In this document: one piece after another, positions 20,309 through 28,035 of the stretch
Position numbering within the stretch: the first letter of the stretch is position 1
How the letters are laid out: the number at the start of each line of letters is the position of its first letter
Made by a program: the position numbers and the translations under genes
NCBI RefSeq assembly: GCF_000014865.1
Contig: NC_008576.1
Location: 1,393,501-1,457,500 of the forward strand
Direction: 5' to 3'
DNA length: 64,000 nucleotides
Source of the DNA: Magnetococcus marinus MC-1
GTDB lineage: Bacteria; Pseudomonadota; Magnetococcia; Magnetococcales; Magnetococcaceae
Notes under the pieces: generated by a model
What the model saw: only the letters and a program-made list of their open reading frames with translations
Database searches by the model: none
Told to the model about the DNA's origin: nothing

Positions 20309-20571
20309 GCCTTTTTTAATATCGCCTGCTCCTCCTCAAGCTGAGCCAGCTTCTTTTTAAGGCGCTTATTTTCTTCTTTCACTTCTAATATTTCATCTTT
20401 ATCTCTGGATGTTAGCTTCTCATGAGATCGCTTTCTCCAGTTGTAGATATTCTTAGCTGATATGCCAAACTCCTCAGCAATCACTGGTATGGGCTTGTCA
20501 GAGCTCTCTACCATTTTGAGCACCTGCTCTTTGAACTCTGGGGCAAAATTTTTAGGACTTCTTCTGCTCAT
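20278..20571 (-). CDS. IS3-family OrfA (HTH_8 protein)
   Basis: About 97 residues: MSRRSPKNFAPEFKEQVLKM starts the HTH domain (IPVIAEEFGISAKNIYNWRKR), followed by a leucine-zipper coiled coil (EVKEENKRLKKKLAQLEEEQ) and ILKKACAYFA. The start at 20571 is chosen because GAAAGGTGTCC precedes it. Its 3' end overlaps orfB and holds the AAAAAAG slippery site for the OrfAB fusion transposase. Confidence 0.9.
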   Translation of the reverse strand: MSRRSPKNFAPEFKEQVLKMVESSDKPIPVIAEEFGISAKNIYNWRKRSHEKLTSRDKDEILEVKEENKRLKKKLAQLEEEQAILKKACAYFARSLP

Positions 20572-20639
20572 TGGACACCTTTCTGAATGAGGTCTCATTT
20601 TCCCTCATTTTTTGTGTCCGTTAAAGTGTAGCCCCATCA

Positions 20640-21664
20640 GGCTGGGTATTCCGACGATTGGTGATCGTATCGCGCAAGCGGTTGTGAAACGATATCTGGA
20701 GCCATTGGTGGAGCCAAAATTCCATGAAGACTCCTATGGATATCGTCCCAATCGCTCAGCTTTGGATGCCGTTAGACAGGCCCGCCAGCGCTGTTGGCGG
20801 GATGACTGGGTGCTTGATCTGGATATCAGCAAGTTTTTCGATAAACTGGATCATGCATTGGTAATGCGTGCGGTGAAGCGGTTTACAGATTGTAAGTGGG
20901 TTCTGCTCTACATCGAGAGGTGGTTAAAAGCAGATGTTCAACTACAGGATGAGACCATCCTTCATCGGGAGATGGGAACCCCCCAGGGCGGTGTAATCAG
21001 CCCTCTGCTTGCAAACATTTTTCTGCATCTTGGTTTCGATCAGTGGATGAAGGAGAATTATCCTCACATTCATTTTGAGCGTTATGCCGATGATATTGTC
21101 GTGCATTGCCGTTCCTTGAAGCAGTTGCAGTGGATCAAGAAGAGGATTGAACAGCGCTTGAAGCTCTGCAAATTGTCTCTCAACGACAAAAAGACGCGAG
21201 TTGTCTATTGTAAAGATTCTCGTAGGTCAGGGGAGTGGACGTGTCAGAGCTTTGATTTTCTGGGCTATACCTTTCGTCCAAGGTCATCACGCAACCACCG
21301 TGGAGAGCTTTTTGTAAGCTTTAGTCCGGCAATCAGTCGGAAAGCTTCGAAATCTCTACGGCAGACCATTCGGCGGGAGTGGAAGCTCCAAGCGAGGAGC
21401 CAGCACTCTATTGAGGAACTGGCAAGACGTTTAAATCCAGTGATCACAGGTTGGATAAACTATTATGGCCGATTCTGTCGATCGGAGATGCACTCTGTAT
21501 TGGACCGGATAAACACCGCTCTTGCCTTCTGGGCAATGCGTAAGTTCAAGAAACTCCGTGGGCACAAGACCCGAGCGCACAAGTGGCTCAAAGGGGTTGC
21601 CCAGAGAGAGCCATCTTTGTTTGCGCATTGGAAATATCAGGGCTGGATGACAAGAGCCGTATGA
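20640..21664 (+). pseudogene. ltrA: Group II intron reverse transcriptase/maturase, N-terminus missing
   Basis: About 340 residues starting within RT motif 1 (RLGIPTIGDRIAQAVVKRYLEP). Later motifs are intact: LDLDISKFFDKLDH (catalytic Asp), GTPQGGVISPLLANIFLH and the active site RYADDIVVHC, then NDKKTRVVYC and FDFLGYTF. The C-terminal maturase (GIIM) region carries NPVITGWINYYGRF and WKYQGW. About the first 80-90 residues are replaced by the IS3 end; a TTG at 20612 gives an open frame across the junction, but the fusion would lack RT0/RT1. It is a group II intron enzyme and not a retron or DGR reverse transcriptase. Confidence 0.88.
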
Positions 21665-21727
21665 GCTGAGAGGTTCACGTACGGTTCTGTGAGAGGCTGA
21701 GGGTGAAATTCCCTCGGTCTACTCGAC
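20640..21727 (+). mobile_element. Group II intron, 3' part with truncated maturase
   Basis: It holds most of a reverse transcriptase/maturase and the 3' ribozyme domains. Domain V is recognisable at 21654-21688 (GAGCCGTATGAGC...GTACGGTTCT, with the AGC triad). Domain VI follows (GAGGGTGAAATTCCCTC) and the 3' boundary is CTACTCGAC at 21727. Domains I-III and the RT start are missing; the IS3 right end abuts at 20639. The 3' exon is IS3 transposase sequence. Confidence 0.85.
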
Positions 21728-21948
21728 CACCAGCAGAAAGCTTTTTCCACACTCTCAAAGTTGAACTGGTTTCATCCTGTGACTTTAAGACACGCGATGA
21801 GGCTAAACAGATCATCTTTGAATATATAGAGGTCTTTTATAACCGAAAGCGCAAGCACTCATCCATCGGCTATATGAGTCCTTCTCAGTACGAAATAGAG
21901 TGGTTCAAGTCCGCGTAAAACACTGTCCGTTTTAGTGTTGCCACATCA
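21728..21948 (+). mobile_element. IS3-family partial copy, 3' 221 bp in inverted orientation
   Basis: An exact inverted copy of 19382 to about 19602: the last ~60 codons of OrfB (AESFFHTLKVELVSSCDFKT ... YEIEWFKSA) and the terminal repeat ending at 21948. It begins precisely at the group II intron 3' boundary. The identity shows it is a recent duplicate of the complete copy. Confidence 0.9.
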
Positions 21949-22110
21949 TACCTCACGGCTTGGTGGCAGGTGACAGTACCGTTGTCCCTGGAGCTTCACA
22001 CATGTGATTGCTCACCATGCATGTCCAGGTAGGTTACCGATAGCAGAATATCGGGTTGAATCAATTGTCCTTTCCTGTTCAACTGTTTATACAACGACTT
22101 AAGGTCGCAC
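21949..22110 (-). mobile_element. Group II intron 5' end fragment
   Basis: Read on the minus strand from 22110, the sequence starts GTGCGACC, matching the conserved intron 5' end GUGYG. It continues with about 160 bases of domain I-like sequence (CATGCATGGTGAGCAATCAC, GTGAAGCTCCAGG) until the IS3 terminal repeat at 21948. It interrupts the transposase reading frame at 22111. Its orientation is opposite to the intron 3' part at 20640-21727. Confidence 0.75.
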
Positions 22111-22647
22111 CTTGCAGAAAAAGTCCGTCGCCACAATACTTTCTATGTGTGCCGCTATGAAGGTCATCCAATCCAGGGGAGGCTTTTTCTTTTCCTTCTC
22201 TGGGGTAGGGTGAATGCCGGCCTCGGAGAGAATGCGTTTGACCGTGGTGGCCCCGGCATAAAGGCCCAGTTTCTTGAGTTCACCGGCGATGCGTCGATAG
22301 CCCCACAAGATGTTCTCCTTGGCCATGCGGATGGCGGTGTCCCTCAACTCCTGGGTCAGGCGGGGGCGGCCAAGGGGCTTGAAGGGCTGGCCCTTGTTGG
22401 ATTGGTTGAGCCATCGGCGGTAGGTTGCCGGTTTGACCACCTTCATGAGGTTGGCGACGTTGTGGTCGCAGGCCGCGCCAAGGCGGAGGAGTTCCGACTT
22501 CTCCTCTGGCGACGGCGCGATCCTCTGGGTCGGCACCCGAGCCTGGAGGATGCGGATCTGAGCTTTGAGCAACCGGATCTGGGCGTTATGCCGAGGGCTG
22601 AAAATTTGGGCCATCAGGACCCAAAGGAGGGAGAAGAACGAGTCCAT
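22111..22647 (-). pseudogene. DDE/integrase-core transposase, 5' exon interrupted by intron
   Basis: About 179 residues of an rve-type transposase. It has an N-terminal coiled part (HNAQIRLLKAQIRILQARV) and LLRLGAACDHNVANLMKVVKPATYRRW. These are followed by GRPRLTQELRDTAIRMAKENILWGYRRIAGELKKLGL, TTVKRILSEAGIHP and the start of the catalytic core, IESIVATDFFCK with the first catalytic Asp. The frame then runs into the group II intron 5' end. The downstream catalytic residues are absent from the window. Confidence 0.75.
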
Positions 22648-23037
22648 CGACGTTGAAACCACCGCTGCGCTGTTTTGAAAAAATGGCTGCAAAGCCAAGG
22701 GAATGGCCAGCGCCTACATTTTGGAACGGCTCTCATGGAGGGCCGCCACGGACGGGGTATCCCCTGACCATCGGCGACCCGCAAGGGAAGCCCCATGACC
22801 CCGCTCAAGGCGTGGTCGGATCAGAATCGTGCTTTACGATCTTTTTCGCTGGGATCGAACCCCGGACCAAACCGTTCACCGGGCGGCTATTTTGAGAGCA
22901 TTTCCGACCACGGCTGATTATACAGCAACGACAGCCATTTGCCCCGCCTTCCGAGTTTCCCCCGCCTGACCGAACGACTCCCAAACCTTATTGAAAAAGC
23001 ACACGAAAATTTCCAAGAATTCTCGTTTCAGGGTTGG
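22648..23037. other. intergenic stretch, probable IS end sequence
   Basis: About 390 bases upstream of the interrupted transposase. It should contain that element's left end, but I cannot find a matching inverted repeat because the partner end is missing. Frames on both strands lack recognisable domains. Confidence 0.3.
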
Positions 23038-23054
23038 TACGGTCCAGTCAATTT

Positions 23055-23094
23055 TGTGCGCTGATGGGGGGTCAAATTTCAATGCCGATTGACA
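23055..23094 (+). repeat. IS21-like terminal repeat remnant
   Basis: GGGGGGTCAAATTTCAATGC followed by CGATTGACA resembles the multiple terminal repeats of IS21-family elements. No istA/istB sequence is attached, so only an end remains. Confidence 0.4.
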
Positions 23095-23101
23095 AGACCA
23101 T

Positions 23102-23263
23102 GCCTTGCAGAGCTTCAGCACCCTGCTGGAGCAATTGGCCACCTTGACCCGTAACACTGTTCGTGCCCAATGGGAGCCCGCGACTGGTAAACCTTTTGAG
23201 ATGCTTGCTAACATCACCCCCCTACAGCAGGAGGCCTTCCGGCTACTCAGCACCTCGCCTTAA
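23102..23263 (+). pseudogene. Transposase C-terminal remnant (IS4/IS1634-like)
   Basis: An open stretch ending in TAA at 23261 encodes LQSFSTLLEQLATLTRNTVR and PFEMLANITPLQQEAFRLLS. This is the typical C-terminal tail of IS4/IS1634-type transposases (TLL-L-TLTRNT, then T-LQ-A--LL). No start or catalytic domain is present. Confidence 0.5.
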
Positions 23264-23709
23264 TGTGTCCAGTGACGCGCACCGTGTTCAAGTCAATTAC
23301 AGCTTGACATCAATTCTTTACACGCTTTTTAAACAGAAAGTCCGGTCTGAAAAGGGGTGCCCTGCGGTTTGCTGGACGCTTACTGCGCAACAGCAGCCTC
23401 GCTTTTGGTCCAAAAGAGGTCGAATTCGCTGGACGGTCCGAGTGATTTCCGTGAGAATTAGTGCGTGAAGTAACGGTTGGCTGGTGCTTAAAGCGCTGAT
23501 ATTTCTATCACCGTTTAACTCTAAGTCACAGAGATGTGAAAAGATTCTGCTCAATTTTGGGTGTTGAAGTCACCTATGCATCGATCTGGCTGTGGGGCCT
23601 GCATTTTGTCGAAGCATAGCAAGCGGATCTCCACCAAGCAGGGTAGGGGGGGATGTCTGTTTGGTGCCTGAATTAAATCTTCATTAAGATCAAAGGGAAA
23701 TAGCACGAT
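23264..23709. other. intergenic stretch, nothing recognised
   Basis: About 445 bases with only short frames of shadow-like composition. The promoter of the SUMF1-like gene is expected near the right end. Confidence 0.3.
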
Positions 23710-23754
23710 ATGCGGTGGGCAATGGATCAGGACGAAAAACGAATGGAGGGAAGC

Positions 23755-24558
23755 GTGGTGTATGGAGTGAAGGTGATGTGTATGGTGGTGATGGGGGTTG
23801 CATGGGCAGTCAGTGCTCAGGCGGCTGAGAGGGACGTGAAGATGCCTGCCCCAGATTGTTTTAAACACCCTGTGGAAGGGGCCGTGTGCAAAGAGCCCGC
23901 TGTTGGGATGGCGTTTGTGTGGGTGCCTGGGGGCCGTTTTCAGATGGGTTCCGATGATGGCCGTTCAAGCGAAAAGCCACTACACCAGGTCACCCTGGAT
24001 GGATTTTGGTTGGGCAAATATGAAGTGACGCATGGTCAGTGGCGTGCTGTGATGGGTTTAAACTCGACCGATTCCAAGAAGGGGGATGATTATCCTGTAG
24101 AGGAAATTTCTTGGAACGATGCGCAGCAGTTCATCCTTAAAATGAACTCGAAGGGGCAGGGGGGGTTCCGGTTGCCCAGTGAGGCAGAGTGGGAGTATGC
24201 GTGTCGGAGTGGTGGAAAGAAGGAGAAATATTCTGGATCATCCAGTGCGGACTCTGTGGCGTGGTACAAAAGCAACTCTGGGGCTGAGACCCACCGCGTG
24301 GGGAGTAAGGCTGCCAATGGTCTTGGTCTGCATGACATGAGCGGGAATGTGTTGGAGTTGGTCCAGGATGTTTTCGGCAGCTACAGCAGTGGCTTACAGC
24401 ACAATCCAATCTATGAGGGGAACGGTTCTTACCGCGTGAGTCGTGGTGGTTCCTGGTACTACAGTGCCAAGAATGTGCGTTGTGCCAGTCGCGACCGTGA
24501 TGACCCAGGCGACAGGAGCAACAACCTCGGGCTGCGTCTCGCCAGGACGGCACAGTAG
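23755..24558 (+). CDS. Secreted SUMF1/FGE-like protein with DGR-type C-terminus
   Basis: Exported protein of ~267 residues of the formylglycine-generating-enzyme (C-type lectin fold) superfamily. The start at GTG 23755 follows GGAGGG by five bases; an ATG at 23710 is an alternative. The signal peptide is VMCMVVMGVAWAVSAQA. The family core is FVWVPGGRFQMGSDDG, VTLDGFWLGKYEVTHGQWRAVMG, PVEEISWNDAQQFI, GFRLPSEAEWEYACRSGG and SGNVLELVQDVFG (two Leu where Trp is usual). The terminus VSRGGSWYYSAKNVRCASRDR...SNNLGLRLA looks like variable regions of diversity-generating retroelements. No DGR reverse transcriptase or template repeat is recognised nearby; an IS66/IS3 nest begins ~120 bases downstream. 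Confidence 0.85.
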   Translation: MVYGVKVMCMVVMGVAWAVSAQAAERDVKMPAPDCFKHPVEGAVCKEPAVGMAFVWVPGGRFQMGSDDGRSSEKPLHQVTLDGFWLGKYEVTHGQWRAVMGLNSTDSKKGDDYPVEEISWNDAQQFILKMNSKGQGGFRLPSEAEWEYACRSGGKKEKYSGSSSADSVAWYKSNSGAETHRVGSKAANGLGLHDMSGNVLELVQDVFGSYSSGLQHNPIYEGNGSYRVSRGGSWYYSAKNVRCASRDRDDPGDRSNNLGLRLARTAQ

Positions 24559-24704
24559 CACCGTTAGTGTTTATGGAGGGGTGTCCAAATGTGTGTCATA
24601 GCTTTTGGCTTGGAATGCATGCTGTGACACCCCTTTTGGCGAGCGGTTGTGACGGTTGTTTTAAGCCGCTTTCCGGTGCTTGATGCGGCAACACCAAAAC
24701 AGAC

Positions 24705-26671
24705 GTAACCGTTCAGAGACCCCGATATCAAGCGGCTACTGGAGCCGGTAACGGCGGTACGAGGTTTCCCTTTCTCCGTTCAGCAATCACCTCAGCAAGA
24801 TAGTCCCAGGGAGACACGTTCCGCAATCGGCAAGTTTCGATGACGCTAGCCAGCACACCCAATACCCGACTCCCTTCTGCCGTACGAGTTCCGTGGCTGA
24901 TCAGACGCGCAATGACCCAGTGGCGCAGAGCCCGCTCCGCATCGTTGTTGGTCAGCGGCAGCCCTGGAACTCTCACAGGTTGCCAGATAACATCCCAGTC
25001 ATTGAGAAGCTCAACGGCAAGGCTGCGAACTTTCTCGGACGGGGGATAATCTCTGTACAATTCGCAGTATCCCTGGAATTCTTCCAAAATCGACTCGGCA
25101 GCTGGCGGATCCGATCCATCTTTGACCTCTTCGACCATGTATTCCAGGACCTCCAATACCCTGGAGCCGAATCGTTTGCTCTCTTTATCCAGGCTTGTCG
25201 ACAACCCCTTGGCTTTTCGGATCAAGTGCGCCCAGCAGCGCAGCCGCCTGGAGAAAATCCGGTAGTTCATGAGTCCATCGCTCATTAGCCAGCCTGCATA
25301 TTCCTCGGTCAGGATATCAAGGACCATTTGTCGAGTCCGGCGTCCCACGCAAAACAAGACCGTATTTGCCGTCGCGAAAACCCAGAGCCACAAAGCTTGA
25401 CCTTTTTGCTTCCAAGGCGTTTCGTCTACATGAGCCAGAGCGGATGCACGAAGTTCGGCAATCAGTTCATCCTGAACAGGGGCGGCAGCCAGTCCGACTT
25501 CACGTATGCAATTGTCGATGGTCCCGACACTCAACTCCAGGCCGAACCAATCGATCAAAAACTCCTGAACCTTGGAGCGAGACAACCGCATCCGTTTTGC
25601 GAGCGCAACAATGAAAGCAGCCAACATGGGGCCGACAATACGCCATTCACTCAAACTGGTTGCGGTTTTGCGTCCTGCAATCTCAAGTCTATCCCCTGTG
25701 CCGGGACCGGTACATGAAATATGGCCGCATCTACAGGCAACTTCCCCAAAAAGGTGCTTGGTCCCCTCTAGCCTCAATCCAGGCTGATCCGGGGCACCCC
25801 TTATCAGATCGATGGTCACATAGCCGATTCGAGCTGTAAATCGAGCATCCAAGGGAAGGGCAGCATCGCAGGCAGCACACGTTTCCGCTCGATGAACCAC
25901 GGTACTCCGAATCGGAATTATCTGCGTTCTGCCGAATCCCTTGGCCCCAACTGGCTTCCCAGCCCTGCCTTTCGGCTTCTTGCCTGAGGAATCCGACTTA
26001 CCCTTTCCTGGAGCAGAGGGAGTAGAACTGCCGGATGGCCCTGGTGAATCATCTCCATCCGCATCATCGGTTCCCTTCTTCTCCACCGGCGAAACGTCCT
26101 CTTCATCCTCATCCGAAAGCGTTTCGTCTTGCTCAACTGGAATCCCAAGGTACGCCGAACGACTGCTGGGCGGCTGGGAGCTGTTGTCGGGTGTTCGGTT
26201 CAAACGCTCACGAGATTCCTTGAGATCCTCCAACATTTTCCGGCTGACGGCCAGTAACTCTGCAGACGATAGCGAGGAGAGATATTCCTCATCAATCTGG
26301 AGCAGGTCGTGATCTGAAAGCTTCATGGTTCGCGCACCACATCATCGCCGGTGAATGAATCCTCGCACACATGATAACACGGGTTTCCAGGAAGAGATTT
26401 TTGCGCTTCTGCGCCCCATTGGATCCAGCGCAAAAATTCGCTCGTACCCGGGGTGGGCGCCACAGCTGAAAACCCGCCAGAACTCTCCTCAAGGCTTTGA
26501 TGGGCAAAACAGATCGGATCGCACTCTCCTTCTGAAATTTCACATTTTCGACGAAAATCGTGTCAAGGATATTCTTTGCCATGGTCAAACAAAATTGGCG
26601 CTATTCCCGGCAGTTGACTCCTTCTCAAACGGTGAACATCCTCACTGAACGAGGGGTCTCTGAACGGTTAC
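24705..26671 (-). mobile_element. IS66-family element (ISBst12-like), complete, with 8-bp target duplication
   Basis: Perfect 19-bp terminal inverted repeats GTAACCGTTCAGAGACCCC (24705-24723 and inverted at 26653-26671) flank one transposase gene. The 8 bases AAACAGAC directly repeat at 24697-24704 and 26672-26679, the target-duplication length expected for IS66. It lies within the left terminal repeat of the decayed IS3 copy. Bases 26327-26652 inside the element are non-coding. Confidence 0.95.
24728..26326 (-). CDS. tnpC: IS66-family transposase (TnpC type)
   Basis: Transposase of 532 residues. The order is: an N-terminal helical region (LLAVSRKMLEDLKESRERLNR, NSSQPPSS), an acidic/Gly-Ser linker (~65-125) and a zinc-binding region (CAACDAALP, ACRCGH). 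The DDE core follows, with LIDWFGLELSVGTIDNCIREVG, the catalytic Asp in ALAHVDETPWK, the second in WLMSDGLMNYR, CWAHLIRKAKGL, and the Glu in PLTNNDAERALRHWVIARLISHGTRT. The C-terminus has ASVIETCRLRNVSPWDYLAEV. It is the only gene of the element, as in the ISBst12 subgroup that lacks TnpA/TnpB. It appears intact. Confidence 0.93.
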   Translation of the reverse strand: MKLSDHDLLQIDEEYLSSLSSAELLAVSRKMLEDLKESRERLNRTPDNSSQPPSSRSAYLGIPVEQDETLSDEDEEDVSPVEKKGTDDADGDDSPGPSGSSTPSAPGKGKSDSSGKKPKGRAGKPVGAKGFGRTQIIPIRSTVVHRAETCAACDAALPLDARFTARIGYVTIDLIRGAPDQPGLRLEGTKHLFGEVACRCGHISCTGPGTGDRLEIAGRKTATSLSEWRIVGPMLAAFIVALAKRMRLSRSKVQEFLIDWFGLELSVGTIDNCIREVGLAAAPVQDELIAELRASALAHVDETPWKQKGQALWLWVFATANTVLFCVGRRTRQMVLDILTEEYAGWLMSDGLMNYRIFSRRLRCWAHLIRKAKGLSTSLDKESKRFGSRVLEVLEYMVEEVKDGSDPPAAESILEEFQGYCELYRDYPPSEKVRSLAVELLNDWDVIWQPVRVPGLPLTNNDAERALRHWVIARLISHGTRTAEGSRVLGVLASVIETCRLRNVSPWDYLAEVIAERRKGNLVPPLPAPVAA

Positions 26672-27350
26672 AAACAGACAGTTTTTTGCGGACTTGAGCC
26701 ACCCAGTTTCGTACGGAAAAGGGCTCATAGAGCCGGTTGAAGAGTGTTTTTGATTAAGGTTATAAAAGACCAAATATATTAATAAAGGTTAACTGTTTAG
26801 TCTCATCTCGCGTCTTAAAGTCACAGGAAGAAACCAACTCAACGTGGAGCGTGTGGAAAAAGCTTTCTGCTGGCGCGTTATGCCAACAGTTGCCACGACG
26901 ACTCATACTTTGTGAACAATCCGCCCGGCCTCTGCACGGCGCTTGAAAACGGCCATGCGTAAAGCGTCAGTTACCCACTCTGCTTTCTTATGGTCTGCCA
27001 TAGACCAACCCACAACAGCTTTTGAATAAAGATTAATCCAAACAGCTCGATAGAGCCAGCCTTCCTTGGTCGGGATATACGTGATATCAACAACATAGGC
27101 GTTATCAGGGCGTTCCATATTGAACGGACGATCAAGAAGGTTAGCAGCTATAGATTTCACGGCTATCTCTACTGGTTAGTTTCTTACTAGACCGTCGGTG
27201 CCAGTTATGAATATTCTTAGCGGATATGCCAAACTCCGTTGCAATCTCAGGTATGGATTTATCAGACTGCTCTACCATTCTTGAGCACCTGATCTTTAAA
27301 TTCTTGGACGTAGGCTGTAGGGGCTTTTCTGCTCATGGGACACCTTTCTG
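26672..27350 (-). pseudogene. Degenerate IS3 transposase (orfAB remnant)
   Basis: Recognisable pieces include NLLDRPFNMERPDNAYVVDITYIPTKEGWLYRAVWINLYSKAVVGW-like sequence at about 27150-26990 and VTDALRMAVFKRRAEAG at 26940-26980. Sequence related to orfA (GYAKL, CTACCATT region) lies near 27200-27330. A deletion removes the second catalytic motif and several stops break the frame. Confidence 0.85.
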
Positions 27351-27412
27351 TGTGAGGCCTCATTTTCCCTCATTTTTAGTGTCCGTTAAAATGTAGCCAT
27401 ATCACCACTGAG

Positions 27413-27660
27413 GTGTACCAAAATGTAGACACCCTTGCCGTGATTTACCCCTTGTCGGATGGAGTTATCTTCAGGTTGCTAAACGTTATTGATGATATTA
27501 ACCGTGAGGGGCTTGGTATCGAGGTTGATCTATCACTACCGGCCGCGTGGCTTATTCGGACATTCGCACAGATCATCGAATGGCGGGGAAAGCCTTTGGT
27601 GATACGTTGCGACAGTCGTCATGAAGAGACCCGCGTAGCACTTATTGAATGGGCGTAGAG
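27413..27660 (+). pseudogene. IS3-family transposase fragment (different subgroup)
   Basis: About 82 codons. [49 protein letters not shown] matches the central rve core of IS3-family OrfB proteins of the IS51/IS407 kind, which read VIDD-NRE---IEVD-SLPA...WRGKP--IRCDNGPE. The Asn-Gly-Pro after the catalytic Asp is mutated to Ser-Arg-His. Both ends are missing. Confidence 0.75.
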
Positions 27661-28035
27661 GAGAGGTGTTCAGATGAGTATCTTTAGCCTAGCAAGGCAC
27701 GGCAGCATGCTTATAGTGAGAGGTATAAGCAAACGGTTCGCTACGCTTGGCTGTGCCCGTATCTGTTCACCTCTATCGAAGAGCTCCAGGAGCTGGCGCC
27801 ATTATGATTATGGCGTTATAACCATGAAAGACCTAATATGGCCACGGGAGGTATAACGCCTCGCCAGAGATGAACCATGGTTGCTTAACTTTGCTTTTGA
27901 ATGCCCCTAAAAAAGGGGGATTACCTCATCGCTTTACTAGAAAAATGCGTGTGCCCGTGGTTAGATGGGAAATCGCCGCCAAGCGTTTGCATTGGTTTTT
28001 TTGGGGAACGGATTTTATAAACATAAGGGAAAAAC
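27661..28035. other. intergenic stretch at the edge of the IS-rich region
   Basis: About 375 bases with short frames only. The promoter of the acyltransferase gene is expected in its AT-rich right end. No repeat or RNA gene is seen. Confidence 0.35.

Larger units (their letters stand above)
19382..20639 (-). mobile_element. IS3-family element, complete copy (1,258 bp)
   Basis: Terminal inverted repeats of 25 bp: left TGATGTGGCAACACTAAAAC... at 19382-19406 and right (reverse complement) TGATGGGGCTACACTTTAAC... at 20615-20639. They differ at four positions. It contains orfA and orfB with an A6G slippery heptamer. The flanks show no short target duplication. The left side is IS66 tnpA and the right side is the middle of a group II intron reverse transcriptase, so a rearrangement followed insertion. 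Confidence 0.9.
24681..27404 (-). mobile_element. Decayed IS3 copy split by IS66
   Basis: Same family as the copy at 19382. The left repeat TGATGCGGCAACACCAAAAC... starts at 24681 and the right repeat ends at 27404 (GTTAAAATGTAGCCATATCA). Between them, sequence similar to orfB and orfA runs from 26672 to about 27350 with many substitutions, deletions and stops. The IS66 at 24705-26671 sits inside the left repeat. It is an older copy than the one at 19382. Confidence 0.85.

Noticed and set aside
20640-21664. Reverse transcriptase as the DGR or retron enzyme for the SUMF1-like gene
   Set aside because: It has a C-terminal maturase region and is followed by group II intron domains V and VI, so it belongs to an intron.
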